From: SB15 sp964639245
GTDB lineage: Bacteria > Chloroflexota > Anaerolineae > Aggregatilineales > J027
Assembly (NCBI GenBank): GCA_964639245.1
Contig: CAZXCU010000006.1
Location: forward strand, 186,001 to 250,000
Direction: 5' to 3'
DNA: 64,000 bases
Every line of letters starts with the position of its first letter. Within the stretch, counting starts at the first letter, position 1. A program made the translations under genes and the position numbers. Below are positions 8,020-16,560 of this stretch, piece by piece. The notes under the pieces are model-generated. The model had not been told where the DNA came from. It made no database searches and was given only the letters and a program-made list of their open reading frames with translations.

Positions 8020-9285
8020 ATGCTAAAACGCCTATCTCGTAACACCCTCATATTGCTGTTGAGCAATGTTGGCACTGCCATTTTGGCGTTTTTGCTGACG
8101 ATTCTGGTTGGGCGCGGGTTAGGCGAAGCGGCGTTAGGACAATATGCGGCGGTGATGGCGTGGATTTTTCCCCTGACGATTCTGGCGGATTTTGGCATTG
8201 GCACGCTGATTACCCGTGATCTTGCCCAAGATAGACAACTCACCCATCATTATATTCGGCAGGCACTTGAATGGCGCTGGGTTTTGGGGACAGGCCTGGT
8301 CGTTTTTGTCTGGGGTGCTGCCCCTTATCTTTCATCCGATGCGGAGATTGTGGCAGGGCTTCGCATCACCAGCAGCATGATCTGGATTGACTCGGTATTT
8401 GGGATTTACACGGCTGTCTGGCGGGCATGGGAAAGTATGTGGCCTATTCTGGTGCTGAATGTTGGATTACTCACTTTGCAGGTCATCGGAACGGTTTTTG
8501 TGCTATGGCAGCAGTCGGGCATCATCGGGGTTTTTGTTGTATTGGTCATTGCCGATGCCCTTCAATTAATAGCAGCGTGGGGGCTGTGGCGCTGGAAATT
8601 TTATGCGGCTGTTCCCTCCAAAACGGCGATTTCAAAAAATCCAGCCCTCCAATTTTTGCAAAAATCCATTCCTTTTGCCATTGGTGGCTTTTTTGCGACT
8701 CTCTATGTGCGGTTGCTCTTTTTGCTGCTGGAAATCCTCACAACCTCCTCAATGGTTGGCTGGTTTGCTGCTGCCAGTCGGTTTACTGAAGCGGCGAAAA
8801 TGCCTGTCCTTGCGCTGTTTGGTGCATTGTTTCCCATGTTCGCTGCCCTTTCAACGGACTCACACCAATTGCGCTTGTTTTTACGCCGTATCAATCTGGG
8901 TATCAGTTTCTACGGTTTAGCCAGTGCATTGATTTTTACTTTTTTGGGTAGTTTTATTTTGAATGTGACCTTCGGTGAAAAATTTCAATCCTCTGTCCCC
9001 ATTCTCATTGTGTTGGCTTGGTCATTGATCCCCACCTTCATTCGCCAGACTCTCGCGGCAGTACACTATGCACTTCAACAAGAAAAGCGGGTCAATTTAT
9101 TTTTGCTAGCCATCTTGCCCATTCAATTGGGACTCGGCATTGTTTTGATTCGTCAGTGGGGAGGAATCGGCGCGGCATGGACGTTGTTATGCACCGAATC
9201 CCTTCTGATGCTATGGTTAGGGTGGTCATATCGAGGATACGTTCATGCGAATCGGGATTCTGATACCGGGATTTTCCGCCAGTGA
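8020..9285 (+). CDS. Flippase of the polysaccharide exporter (MOP) superfamily
   Basis: A 421-residue protein with about 12 membrane helices, matching oligosaccharide flippases that move lipid-linked glycans across the membrane. The N-terminal NTLILLLSNVGTAILAFLLTILVGR and the GVGRGLGEAALGQYA-like region are typical of Wzx/MurJ-related proteins. The last 41 bases overlap the start of the glycosyltransferase gene in another frame, so the two are translationally coupled and likely act in one glycan pathway. No clear ribosome site precedes the ATG at 8020. The substrate is unknown. Confidence 0.85.
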   Translation: MLKRLSRNTLILLLSNVGTAILAFLLTILVGRGLGEAALGQYAAVMAWIFPLTILADFGIGTLITRDLAQDRQLTHHYIRQALEWRWVLGTGLVVFVWGAAPYLSSDAEIVAGLRITSSMIWIDSVFGIYTAVWRAWESMWPILVLNVGLLTLQVIGTVFVLWQQSGIIGVFVVLVIADALQLIAAWGLWRWKFYAAVPSKTAISKNPALQFLQKSIPFAIGGFFATLYVRLLFLLLEILTTSSMVGWFAAASRFTEAAKMPVLALFGALFPMFAALSTDSHQLRLFLRRINLGISFYGLASALIFTFLGSFILNVTFGEKFQSSVPILIVLAWSLIPTFIRQTLAAVHYALQQEKRVNLFLLAILPIQLGLGIVLIRQWGGIGAAWTLLCTESLLMLWLGWSYRGYVHANRDSDTGIFRQ

Positions 9286-10345
9286 AGCCGATTGGTCAAT
9301 TCCGGTTTATCTTAATCTGGTGCGCGAATTGGCAAAAACGCATGAGGTGCGGGTATTCCCCATCCGTTATCCCTTTACCCGCGAACCGTATCAAGTATAT
9401 GGCGCAAAGGTTTTCCCGTTTGGCGGCGGATCCTATACTTCTGGCTTGCAGCGCTGGCGATTAATTCGGGAAGTTGAAAAAACACTCCTCCGTCACCACC
9501 AAAAACATCCCTTTGATGTCCTACACGCAATTTGGGCGGATGAAACAGGGTACATAGCCAATCGGGTTGCCCTAAAACTGGGGATTCCATCTGTTGTCAG
9601 TTTGGCGGGGGGGGAATTGGTCGGCTTTCCTGAGATTCATTACGGCTTACAGCTTGGACGATTTGCTGCTTGGTTGGTGCATCATGCCCTCAAGAGTGCT
9701 ACGCAGGTTATCGCTCCCTGTTACTATACCGCCACCCTTGCTCGTTTTTATTTTGAACGGCATAAAATCTCCCGTCCTGAACGGATTCAGGTTGTACCAC
9801 TGGGCGTAGATACGCACCTGTTCACCCCCCCCCAACAGGAAAATCGTCCGATTGAATTTTTGCATGTCGCTTCGCTTAGCCCCATCAAACGGCAGGATAT
9901 TTTATTAAAACTGTTTGCCAAACTACCCAACACCCGCCTTGATATTGTCGGGGAGGGGGTGCTACGCGAGGTTTTACAGCAGCAGGCCATTGCACTCGGC
10001 ATTGCCGAACGGGTTGTATTTCATGGCGCTGTACCACACGACCAACTTCCCAAGTTTTACCAGCAGGCCGAGTCGTTGATTATTACATCGCAGCACGAGG
10101 CGTTTTGTATGGCTGCCCTAGAAGCGGTTGCCTGTGGCACGATGGTTTTTGGCAGCGCGGTGGGAGTTCTGCCTGAAATCGGCATCACCGCCCCTGTCGC
10201 CGATGTCGATGGACTGCTCGAACGGATCATTGGGCGACGACGCATCCGGTCTGAACAGCGCCGCACCCAACTGCGCTGGCAGGTCGAACGCGAATATTCC
10301 ATCGAGAAAATGACAAAGGGCATTTTAGAAATCTATCAAGGATAA
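9245..10345 (+). CDS. Glycosyltransferase family 4 protein
   Basis: A 366-residue GT-B glycosyltransferase. The N-terminal acceptor domain includes RIGILIPGFS and the C-terminal nucleotide-sugar domain includes FLHVASLSPIKRQD, DIVGEG and the EX7E motif in HEAFCMAALEAVACGT. Such enzymes transfer a sugar from a nucleotide or lipid donor with retention of configuration. The start lies inside the flippase gene (41-base overlap). The archaellin-like gene begins 142 bases downstream, so a role in glycosylating that filament is possible but unproven. The sugar and acceptor cannot be read from the sequence. Confidence 0.9.
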   Translation: MRIGILIPGFSASEADWSIPVYLNLVRELAKTHEVRVFPIRYPFTREPYQVYGAKVFPFGGGSYTSGLQRWRLIREVEKTLLRHHQKHPFDVLHAIWADETGYIANRVALKLGIPSVVSLAGGELVGFPEIHYGLQLGRFAAWLVHHALKSATQVIAPCYYTATLARFYFERHKISRPERIQVVPLGVDTHLFTPPQQENRPIEFLHVASLSPIKRQDILLKLFAKLPNTRLDIVGEGVLREVLQQQAIALGIAERVVFHGAVPHDQLPKFYQQAESLIITSQHEAFCMAALEAVACGTMVFGSAVGVLPEIGITAPVADVDGLLERIIGRRRIRSEQRRTQLRWQVEREYSIEKMTKGILEIYQG

Positions 10346-10487
10346 TTTTTCTACGTAGTTGCCCCTAGAAAAATCTACAGGATCTTCTACGGGACAAATA
10401 CCATTGTTCCCGAATATACGTCCCCGCGCATCACTGGCATACTTTGGTCATAAGTTAAAACTATCCAATGCCAAAGGAAAAACCAAA

Positions 10488-11063
10488 ATGATGTCTCAGA
10501 AGAACCTCCACCAGAACGAAAGCGGTCAAACCGCCCTCGAAACTGCCATTATCTTGATTGCTTTTATTGTTGTTGCGTCGGTCTTTGCCTTTACCATTCT
10601 CTCGGCGGGGTCAGCCTCCACCGAAAAAGGCGAAGCTGCTATTTACTCCGGTTTAACAGGCGTACAGTCCTCCATGAACATCAAGGGCGCGGTGATTGCC
10701 CAAGACAGCACGGCGGCTGGCAAAGTGGACAAAGTTGTTTTCTCAGTAGCGCTGGTGTCTGGCGGCGACCCGATTGATTTAACCGATACAACTGGCAACA
10801 ACGTTGTGGTGATTGGGTATCGTGACGGCGCTCAAATTAAAAATGAACTGGATTGGGCCGTTGCATGGATTGGGACGAACGATGGCGATAAGCTGCTCGA
10901 AGAAGGTGAACTGGCGGAAGTGACTGTTAACACAGGCGCACTCACCACCCCGCTGGCTGCAAACACCGCCTTCACGCTGGAAATCAAACCCCCGACGGGC
11001 GCAATCATCAGTGTCAACCGCACCACCCCCGCCGCCCTCAGTAAAGTTATGGAACTTCGGTAA
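10488..11063 (+). CDS. Archaellin-like protein (archaeal flagellin / type IV pilin-like subunit)
   Basis: A 191-residue filament subunit precursor. The first 13 residues are a short polar class III leader ending in ESG, followed by QTALETAIILIAFIVVASV, the hydrophobic N-terminal helix typical of archaeal flagellins. Cleavage after G13 by an ArlK/PilD-type peptidase is predicted. The rest (45-191) is a beta-rich globular domain (for example KVVFSVALVSGGDPIDL and FTLEIKPPTGAIISV). A potential N-glycosylation sequon NRT lies near the end. ATG at 10488 is chosen because AAAGGA is nine bases upstream. Two terminators follow, suiting a strongly expressed monocistronic gene. No motor genes (arlI, arlJ, arlH) are in the window. 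Confidence 0.85.
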   Translation: MMSQKNLHQNESGQTALETAIILIAFIVVASVFAFTILSAGSASTEKGEAAIYSGLTGVQSSMNIKGAVIAQDSTAAGKVDKVVFSVALVSGGDPIDLTDTTGNNVVVIGYRDGAQIKNELDWAVAWIGTNDGDKLLEEGELAEVTVNTGALTTPLAANTAFTLEIKPPTGAIISVNRTTPAALSKVMELR

Positions 11064-11079
11064 GCATCATTTTGGGAGT

Positions 11080-11113
11080 GTGGGTAGCCTCAACCCCTAC
11101 CCACCCTTTTTTT
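11080..11113 (+). terminator. Rho-independent terminator after the archaellin-like gene
   Basis: A GTGGGTAG stem (11080-11087) pairs perfectly with CTACCCAC (11097-11104) around a nine-base loop and is followed by a run of seven T, 17 bases past the stop codon. Confidence 0.9.
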
Positions 11114-11132
11114 CAAAATGTCGGAAAAAATT

Positions 11133-11158
11133 AAAAGGCTGCTCATGCGGCCTTTTTT
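11133..11158 (+). terminator. Second, tandem terminator
   Basis: AAAAGGCTG (11133-11141) pairs with CGGCCTTTT (11148-11156), with one wobble, around a six-base loop and ends in six T. Together with the hairpin before it, this insulates the downstream gene. The A-rich left side could also let it work in the reverse direction. Confidence 0.8.
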
Positions 11159-11269
11159 GTTAGGATGGATTTAAGGTTAATTTTCAGATTCCTTACACAT
11201 TGGCAAAATATACACAACATCCTCCCGCCATGATAAAGACATATCGAAAAACAAGTGGAGGAAAGAAAA

Positions 11270-11716
11270 ATGAAAAAGGTTCTCGTGGTCGTCGTAGTCT
11301 TGGTCATGGCGTTGATGAGTGTCGGAATTGTTGGGGCGCAAGAGCCAGAAGAAACCGAAACCAATGTCCGTCCGCATCGGCGTGGCAGTGAAATTTTGCA
11401 ACTTGTGGCAGACTCGCTCGAAATCGAAGTAGAGGCTTTGCGTGAAGCGCTCCAAGAAGAAGGCGCAACCCTGACTACCGTCATTGAAGCCAACGGCGGA
11501 GATGCCGCCGCCATTCAGGAACAGGTGGTCACAACAATTGTGGAAAAAACTGGGCGCGATGCGGCACTGGTAGAAGAACATGTGACCGAAATGTTCACCA
11601 ATCCGCTGCCTCCGCGTGGCGAACGTCCTGAAGGGCAAGGCCCGCGTCCCGGATTTGGCCCGCGTGGTGAACAACCGCCCGCCGAAGTCCCTGCGGAAGA
11701 AGGTACAGCCTCATAA
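11270..11716 (+). CDS. Small secreted helical protein of unknown function
   Basis: A 148-residue protein with a clear Sec signal peptide (KK, a valine-rich core, cleavage near GAQ at residues 22-24). The mature part has two similar helical segments (SEILQLVADSLEIEVEALRE and EQVVTTIVEKTGRDAALVEE) and a low-complexity tail rich in P, G, R and E. No enzyme motif is seen. The start is ATG at 11270 because GTGGAGG lies just upstream, and an in-frame GTG at 11255 overlaps that ribosome site. It is flanked by terminators on both sides, so it is its own transcription unit. Confidence 0.75.
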   Translation: MKKVLVVVVVLVMALMSVGIVGAQEPEETETNVRPHRRGSEILQLVADSLEIEVEALREALQEEGATLTTVIEANGGDAAAIQEQVVTTIVEKTGRDAALVEEHVTEMFTNPLPPRGERPEGQGPRPGFGPRGEQPPAEVPAEEGTAS

Positions 11717-11747
11717 TTGCATCTGCGAGTAACATATAAGGAGTGGA

Positions 11748-11775
11748 GTGGGCAGGTTGGCTGCCCACTTTTTTT
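11748..11775 (+). terminator. Rho-independent terminator
   Basis: GTGGGCAG (11748-11755) pairs perfectly with CTGCCCAC (11761-11768) around GTTGG, followed by seven T. It ends the small secreted protein gene. The T run overlaps the last codon of the convergent SRPBCC gene. Confidence 0.92.
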
Positions 11776-12229
11776 AATTGGCACGCAGGCGACGGGCATA
11801 ATCCGCTAGCTGTTGCAATTCCTGTCTGTAAATACGGCGGCTGATGGGCGGTTGGATGAGTTTTTCCATGAACCCTGCAAAGCCCGGACTGGGTTTGCTT
11901 TCGGTGCTGATGGTCACACGGGCATGTTGACCTCCATCCATCGGTTCTACGGTAAAAGTTGTCACAACACCCGCTTTCGGGTCAGCTTCCATCAGCACCC
12001 GTCCCGGTTCTGGTTCAGTGACATATTGATAATAGGTTTTCTCCACCCCCAACACCCTCATTCGTAGGAAGATTTCTGTTCCCGCCCCTTGCCCGCCTTT
12101 TTCAACCGTCATCTCCTTAAAATAGGCACGCGGGATAATGGCCTGATGATGTACCCGATATTCGGAGATGATGGCATAGATTTCTTCGGGACGGGCATCG
12201 ATGACGGCGGATTCGCTTACGGTAATCAT
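11774..12229 (-). CDS. SRPBCC (START-like) family protein
   Basis: A 151-residue single-domain SRPBCC protein, a fold that binds hydrophobic ligands. The opening strand ITVSESAVIDARPEEIYAII and the long C-terminal helix (about residues 115-150, GFMEKLIQPPISRRIYRQEL) are characteristic. No catalytic role can be assigned. ATG at 12229 is preferred because AAAGGA lies 11 bases upstream; this start overlaps the stop of the 74-residue gene before it by four bases, so the two form a coupled pair. Longer versions up to 12301 have no ribosome site. Confidence 0.82.
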   Translation of the reverse strand: MITVSESAVIDARPEEIYAIISEYRVHHQAIIPRAYFKEMTVEKGGQGAGTEIFLRMRVLGVEKTYYQYVTEPEPGRVLMEADPKAGVVTTFTVEPMDGGQHARVTISTESKPSPGFAGFMEKLIQPPISRRIYRQELQQLADYARRLRAN

Positions 12230-12450
12230 AATCTTGTGTCCTTTCTTTCTTCCTGTGTTACGGGGTTCAGTGAAATAATCGTCACCCCCAAATCGCGGCA
12301 ACGGGCCAGAATCCCATGCAAAGCAGCTTGGTCAACCACTTCCCCTATGAGTAGGGTTTCATCATTCTGGTTATGGATGATTTGAAAATCGCCGAACCAC
12401 TGTGCATAGTGCAGGTCAAGCTGACCCTTGAGTTTAATCTGATAGTGCAT
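12226..12450 (-). CDS. Small conserved-type hypothetical protein
   Basis: A 74-residue protein beginning MHYQIKLKGQLDLHYAQWF and containing GEVVDQAALHGILARCRDLG. Short proteins of this shape are common in Chloroflexota and Actinobacteria next to regulators or SRPBCC genes (recalled from general knowledge, not searched). It has no signal peptide or membrane segment and looks like a small alpha/beta protein. It overlaps the SRPBCC gene by four bases, implying coupled translation. No function can be assigned. Confidence 0.72.
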   Translation of the reverse strand: MHYQIKLKGQLDLHYAQWFGDFQIIHNQNDETLLIGEVVDQAALHGILARCRDLGVTIISLNPVTQEERKDTRL

Positions 12451-12538
12451 TGCCGTTTCTCAATTCGATATTGGTACGATACAGTTTTTGGGAAAGGCTG
12501 TGACCCATCGGAGGGTGGGAAAGAGGGGTGGGAAAAAT

Positions 12539-15052
12539 TTAATCCGCCAAAAGACGGTGTTCATGAGCGCGGGCGATGGCTTGGCTGCGTGTTTTGACCT
12601 GCAATTTGCTGTAGAGTGTATTGATATACCATTTGACGGTACTGACCGCAAGCACAAGTTGTTGGGCGATTTCTTCATTCGAATAACCTGCTGCTATCAG
12701 CCGTAAAATTTCTAATTCGCGTTCGTTCAGGTCAGAGACCCGAGAAGCATTTTTCTCAGGAAACATCCCCCGCAATTTTTGGGCGAACGCATGTTTAGGA
12801 TAGGTCTCCACAAACTGCCCCAACAAGGCCGCCATGGGTGCATCCAGCTCCAAAAACACACGCAACCGATTTTCCGCTTCGGCAAGTTCGAGGGCTTGGG
12901 CAAGGGCAAGCATGGCATGAACCGTGTCGCCTTGCTGTTGTCGTGCCAGTGCCAGCAGCGCGAAAATTTCTACGGTCAGTAAATGACGGGGTTGGTTTGT
13001 CCATTGCGTGAGGATGTGGATGGCCTGCTGAGTTTGACGCTGCGCCAGCAAAACCCGCGCTTGGGTGACAGGGTGAATGGCGGGGGGATAAAAAATAGAC
13101 GGAGAACGCGGTTGCCAATCCGCCATTTGAAAATTGCCCAGACGTACCCAATAAATTTTAAGCCATGCCACTTCAAGGGGGGGATCGTATCTTTCGGCGT
13201 GGCGAATCGCGGTTTGGGCAGTGGTTTGTGCCAAGTCAGTTTGCCCTTGCGCCTGAAAAATTTCAGCTTGCATCATGGTGGTACTGGACAAAATTCCGGT
13301 GACAAACCCGCTTGCTTCGGCAAGTCTGCGGGCTTGCTCCCCATGGTGGGTGGCTTGGTCTAATTCATTCCATTCAATGAAAATCCGCATGAGTGACACA
13401 TGGGCAAGCGTTGCCATCGGCAAGGAAAGGCGCGTTTGGGTGAGCGCTTGCTTACACAGGTCATGGGCTTGCCGCAAATTGCCGTAAAACACCTGAAAGC
13501 GGCATTGATGAAACAGGGCGGTCAGAGCCAGTGTCTCATCACCTTCGTGCTGGCTGGCAATGTATGTGTCTTCCATCCATTCACAGGCAGCTTTAAAGTC
13601 GCCATGGACACTCGCCAGCAGTCCTAAAACCAGAGAAGCAACTTTTCCTTTTTGCTGTTCTGCTTGCATGGCGAGGGTGGCAAGTTTCTGGCTGTCCTGA
13701 CGATAGTTGGCAACAAGGTAGGCCAATAGCAGGGCTTCCTGCGGCAAAATGGGACTTTCTTCCACAATTGCCAGCAGCACTTCCGCCTCCTCCCAGCGCC
13801 CGTTGAGTGCAAATGCCATCCCAAAATACAGGCTTAAACGCGGTTGGGTGGCTACGAAACCCGGCGGAAAAGCGCGATACCATGCAATCAAGGTAAAAAC
13901 TTCGCCTCGATAGGAAACGGCTTGGGCGACCCCCAAAATTAGATCGGCTGCATAGGCAAAATCATGGGCGTTGAGGGCCGCACCCACCGCCTCTTCCGCC
14001 AATCCATGCGCGGCGTACCAAGATGCAGCTTTTTGATACAACGTGGGTATTTTTTCAGGCATTTCCGCTTGCAGACGCGCTTTTAACAAATCCGCGAACA
14101 AATGATGGTAGCGATACCATTCCCGCGATTGGTCTAGCGGAATCACAAATAAATTATTTTTTTCGAGATTTTCCAGAAAATTTTCACCTGTTATTGCTTC
14201 ACACAATCCCCCATGTAATTGATTCAAAATCGAGGTTTGCAGCAAAAATTGACGGATATGAATGGGTTGCTGGACTAACACTTCTTCTAACAAATAATCC
14301 AGAACAAAGCGATGACTGCCGGTAAATTCCTGAATGAATTGCTGTTTGTCTCCGGTGTAGGTGTGCATGGCGAGCGCCGCCAATTGCAATCCGGCTGCCC
14401 ATCCTTCGGTGCGGGCTTCTAATGCCTGAATTGATTCCGGGGGAAGTTGAAAATCACGCCCCAGAAATTCAGCAATTTCGGACAGTGAAAAGCGTAGTAC
14501 ATCCGCTCTGAGTTCAAATAAAGTATTCTTTGCTCGCCATCTGGCAAGTGGCAGGGGCGGGTCAACCCGTGAGAGCAAAATAATGCTCACTTGTGCGGGC
14601 AAATGCTCAATGAAAAAAGTCAGGATGTCATGTACCTGTGGATTTTCAATGAGGTGGTAATCATCCAAAACCACAAAAAAACGCTGGGGTACAGTCGCAA
14701 GTTGATTAATGAAACTGGAGAGAATCGGTTCGATTGCCGGCGGTTGGGGAGATTGCAACGCGGATGAAATTTCTTGCCCGAAGGTGGGGTAACAAGTTTG
14801 AATGGAGGCAATCAGATAGGACAAAAAACGAATAGGGTCATTTTCGCTACTTTCCAATGATAACCATGCCGTCTGTTTACCCGCGCTCCATTCTGCTAAA
14901 AGGGATGTTTTGCCAAAACCTGCTGCGGCTGCTACCAGAATAATTTTACGATCTGCCCCTTTTTCTAGTGCAGCTAGCAAGTGTGGGCGGGTAATATGTC
15001 CACCACGCAAAGGGGGAATCGTCAATTTGGTCACAAGCAGGGGTGTTACCAT
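12539..15052 (-). CDS. MalT-type LuxR family ATP-dependent transcriptional regulator
   Basis: An 837-residue regulator with the MalT/LAL layout. The Walker A loop is AAAAGFGKTS (about residues 41-50), the Walker B region is FFVVLDDYHLI, a long TPR-like helical region follows (about 350-750), and a LuxR DNA-binding domain closes the protein (LNERELEILRLIAAGYSNEEIA, then STVKWYINTLYSKLQV). Such proteins bind ATP and an inducer, then activate transcription; the inducer is unknown. ATG at 15052 overlaps the HAD gene stop by seven bases, so the two are probably in one operon. GTG at 15064 is an alternative start. Confidence 0.9.
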   Translation of the reverse strand: MVTPLLVTKLTIPPLRGGHITRPHLLAALEKGADRKIILVAAAAGFGKTSLLAEWSAGKQTAWLSLESSENDPIRFLSYLIASIQTCYPTFGQEISSALQSPQPPAIEPILSSFINQLATVPQRFFVVLDDYHLIENPQVHDILTFFIEHLPAQVSIILLSRVDPPLPLARWRAKNTLFELRADVLRFSLSEIAEFLGRDFQLPPESIQALEARTEGWAAGLQLAALAMHTYTGDKQQFIQEFTGSHRFVLDYLLEEVLVQQPIHIRQFLLQTSILNQLHGGLCEAITGENFLENLEKNNLFVIPLDQSREWYRYHHLFADLLKARLQAEMPEKIPTLYQKAASWYAAHGLAEEAVGAALNAHDFAYAADLILGVAQAVSYRGEVFTLIAWYRAFPPGFVATQPRLSLYFGMAFALNGRWEEAEVLLAIVEESPILPQEALLLAYLVANYRQDSQKLATLAMQAEQQKGKVASLVLGLLASVHGDFKAACEWMEDTYIASQHEGDETLALTALFHQCRFQVFYGNLRQAHDLCKQALTQTRLSLPMATLAHVSLMRIFIEWNELDQATHHGEQARRLAEASGFVTGILSSTTMMQAEIFQAQGQTDLAQTTAQTAIRHAERYDPPLEVAWLKIYWVRLGNFQMADWQPRSPSIFYPPAIHPVTQARVLLAQRQTQQAIHILTQWTNQPRHLLTVEIFALLALARQQQGDTVHAMLALAQALELAEAENRLRVFLELDAPMAALLGQFVETYPKHAFAQKLRGMFPEKNASRVSDLNERELEILRLIAAGYSNEEIAQQLVLAVSTVKWYINTLYSKLQVKTRSQAIARAHEHRLLAD

Positions 15053-16161
15053 GCCAATGCCCACGCCAACCCTTCATTTACATTGTCCGCCACATAATCG
15101 GCAACCGTTTTGAGGGCTGCCCGCTTGAGTTCTCCATCGGCAACTCCCACCGCCGCAAAAGTCACATCATGCGATTTTTGCAGATGTTCAACTGCTTGAC
15201 GGACTCCCCGAATCCCGCCCGTTGAATCTTCGCACACGATAACATGCAGGGGGTGGGCTGTGATTTCGGGAGGTAAATGCCCATCGGTTGCAGCTAACCG
15301 TAGTGCTTTTTCTTCCCAATTTTCACTGCCATACAACACTGCACTGTAGATCGCCACCAATGCTTGCACCGGAGAGGGTTTGACATAGCTGGCGGGATGG
15401 GCGTTCATCTGTTGGGCTAACCACTGCACCCGCCCATAGCCAATCACCGGAATCTGATAGAGCTGGAGCAATTTTTGGGCAATTTCCGCTTCTGGAGAAT
15501 AGCCAAGCCAAGTGTCGATGAAGGTTGGTGGTAGTCCCGGACGCGCAGTATAAATCACATGCTGCAAACCGTCAGTTTGTTCGAGACGGGTGCGGCTTTC
15601 CTCTGTGAGCAGGGGAATATCAAGGGTTTCTAACAGCGATTCGGTTTCAAATTGTAGTTTTTGCTGGTAGGTGCGGGCAAATTGTTCATGCCCTAAAACG
15701 TAATGCTGAAAAATCTGGGTCAGAGTCGCATTCGGCGAATGAGCATTGCCTAAAATTTCTTTCATCACCGGAAGTTCGGGAAACAAGGTGCCAAGCGCGG
15801 CTCGACTGGGTTTTATATCCGGGCTGGGTGGTTTGGGAACACGACGGGCAAGGGCGGGATAATCGACCTGTTGCAAAGTCACCTTAGCCGCAGCGATATT
15901 TTGAAACGTTTCCTGCAAGGTATCGCCCAGTAAGTGTGGCACTTGCATCAGATAGTCGGCGGTACTCAAGGCCAGCGAATCCCACTCAAAAATGATACTT
16001 TCCGCCTCAAATGCCTGCATATCCTGTTCTTCTGGTGGGAGGAGGTGCGGCTGATTCATCTGCTCAAACACATACTGCATGGTCGCCTTAACGCTGCCAC
16101 GATAGCCGCGTGCGTGGATCAACACCCCGTCCACATCTAAAAGAACCACCGTTTTCCGCAT
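15046..16161 (-). CDS. HAD-superfamily hydrolase-like protein
   Basis: A 371-residue protein starting MRKTVVLLDVDGVLIHARG, the DxDG motif I of haloacid dehalogenase phosphatases. A conserved lysine context appears in YVKPSPVQALVAIY and the C-terminal acidic motif in VIVCEDSTGGIRGV (motif IV-like). A long helical insertion (about residues 40-190) makes it larger than simple HAD phosphatases. It probably hydrolyses a phosphate ester, but the substrate is unknown. A strong AAAGGAG lies nine bases before the ATG. The regulator gene overlaps its end. Confidence 0.8.
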   Translation of the reverse strand: MRKTVVLLDVDGVLIHARGYRGSVKATMQYVFEQMNQPHLLPPEEQDMQAFEAESIIFEWDSLALSTADYLMQVPHLLGDTLQETFQNIAAAKVTLQQVDYPALARRVPKPPSPDIKPSRAALGTLFPELPVMKEILGNAHSPNATLTQIFQHYVLGHEQFARTYQQKLQFETESLLETLDIPLLTEESRTRLEQTDGLQHVIYTARPGLPPTFIDTWLGYSPEAEIAQKLLQLYQIPVIGYGRVQWLAQQMNAHPASYVKPSPVQALVAIYSAVLYGSENWEEKALRLAATDGHLPPEITAHPLHVIVCEDSTGGIRGVRQAVEHLQKSHDVTFAAVGVADGELKRAALKTVADYVADNVNEGLAWALAW

Positions 16162-16211
16162 GAACCTTTTCTCCTTTGTGTGCGGGGCAAGTGTAACACA
16201 CCAACTTTCCC

Positions 16212-16240
16212 TTGTCGCTGTAACAGTTTACGACTATACT
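16212..16240 (+). promoter_or_regulatory. Promoter of the intron-containing tRNA
   Basis: TTGTCG (16212-16217) and TATACT (16235-16240) are 17 bases apart and the tRNA begins 13 bases after the -10 box. Position and spacing fit a sigma-70 promoter starting near 16247. Confidence 0.65.
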
Positions 16241-16252
16241 GATTTTTGAGGC

Positions 16253-16518
16253 GGGCCCATAGCTCAACGGTCAGAGCATCCGGCTCAAGAGGGCGGCCTG
16301 AGAAGTAATTCTCTGGTGTTGACCTGTCAAATTCGGGGAAGCCTTCGCTGGTAATCCCGAGCCAAGCCCCACACCATGGGGAAGGTGTAGAGACTTAACG
16401 GCAGGCATCCCATACTGGGATGAAGAGAAAGTCCAGCCCACAAACTCCGATGGAGGCAGCGAAAGCTGTAGTGGGACGCATAACCGGCGGGTTGCAGGTT
16501 CGAATCCTGCTGGGCCCA
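16253..16518 (+). tRNA. tRNA with CAU anticodon (Met or lysidine-type Ile2), split by a group I intron
   Basis: Joining exon 1 (16253-16285) and exon 2 (16479-16518) gives a 73-nt tRNA. The acceptor stem GGGCCCA/TGGGCCC (7 bp), the D stem GCTC/GAGC, the anticodon stem CCGG/CCGG (four pairs plus one T-C mismatch at 27-43), and the T stem GCAGG/CCTGC with loop TTCGAAT all form. The anticodon loop is CTCATAA, so the anticodon is CAT, created only after splicing between U33 and C34. G1-C72 pairing argues against initiator tRNA. Whether it is elongator Met or Ile2 (modified by TilS) cannot be decided by eye. CCA is not encoded. Confidence 0.93.
16286..16478 (+). ncRNA. Group I intron (IC3-like) in the anticodon loop
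   Basis: A 193-nt ORF-less intron. P1 pairs exon GGCT (16282-16285, splice-site U with G) with GGCC (16295-16298). P2 is GAGAA-GTAA-TTCTC (16300-16313). P3 pairs 16323-16328 with 16400-16405. P4 pairs TTCGGG (16332-16337) with CCCGAG (16356-16361). P7 pairs GACTT (16392-16396) with AAGTC (16429-16433). P8 is a 7-bp hairpin (16406-16422). P9 is CCCAC/GTGGG (16437-16441/16471-16475) enclosing a GAAA tetraloop hairpin. The last base is the required G (16478). Core segments such as CCGAGCCAAGCC and GTAGAGACTTAACGG resemble the cyanobacterial tRNA-Leu intron core. Confidence 0.93.
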
Positions 16519-16560
16519 ATTTCATATGCCCCGCATCCCATTTTCACTGGATTTTTTGTC

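Noticed and set aside
16420..16560. Upstream extension of the AlkZ-type protein over the tRNA
   Set aside because: This stretch is fully explained by the intron and tRNA 3' exon; the protein homology begins after 16561.
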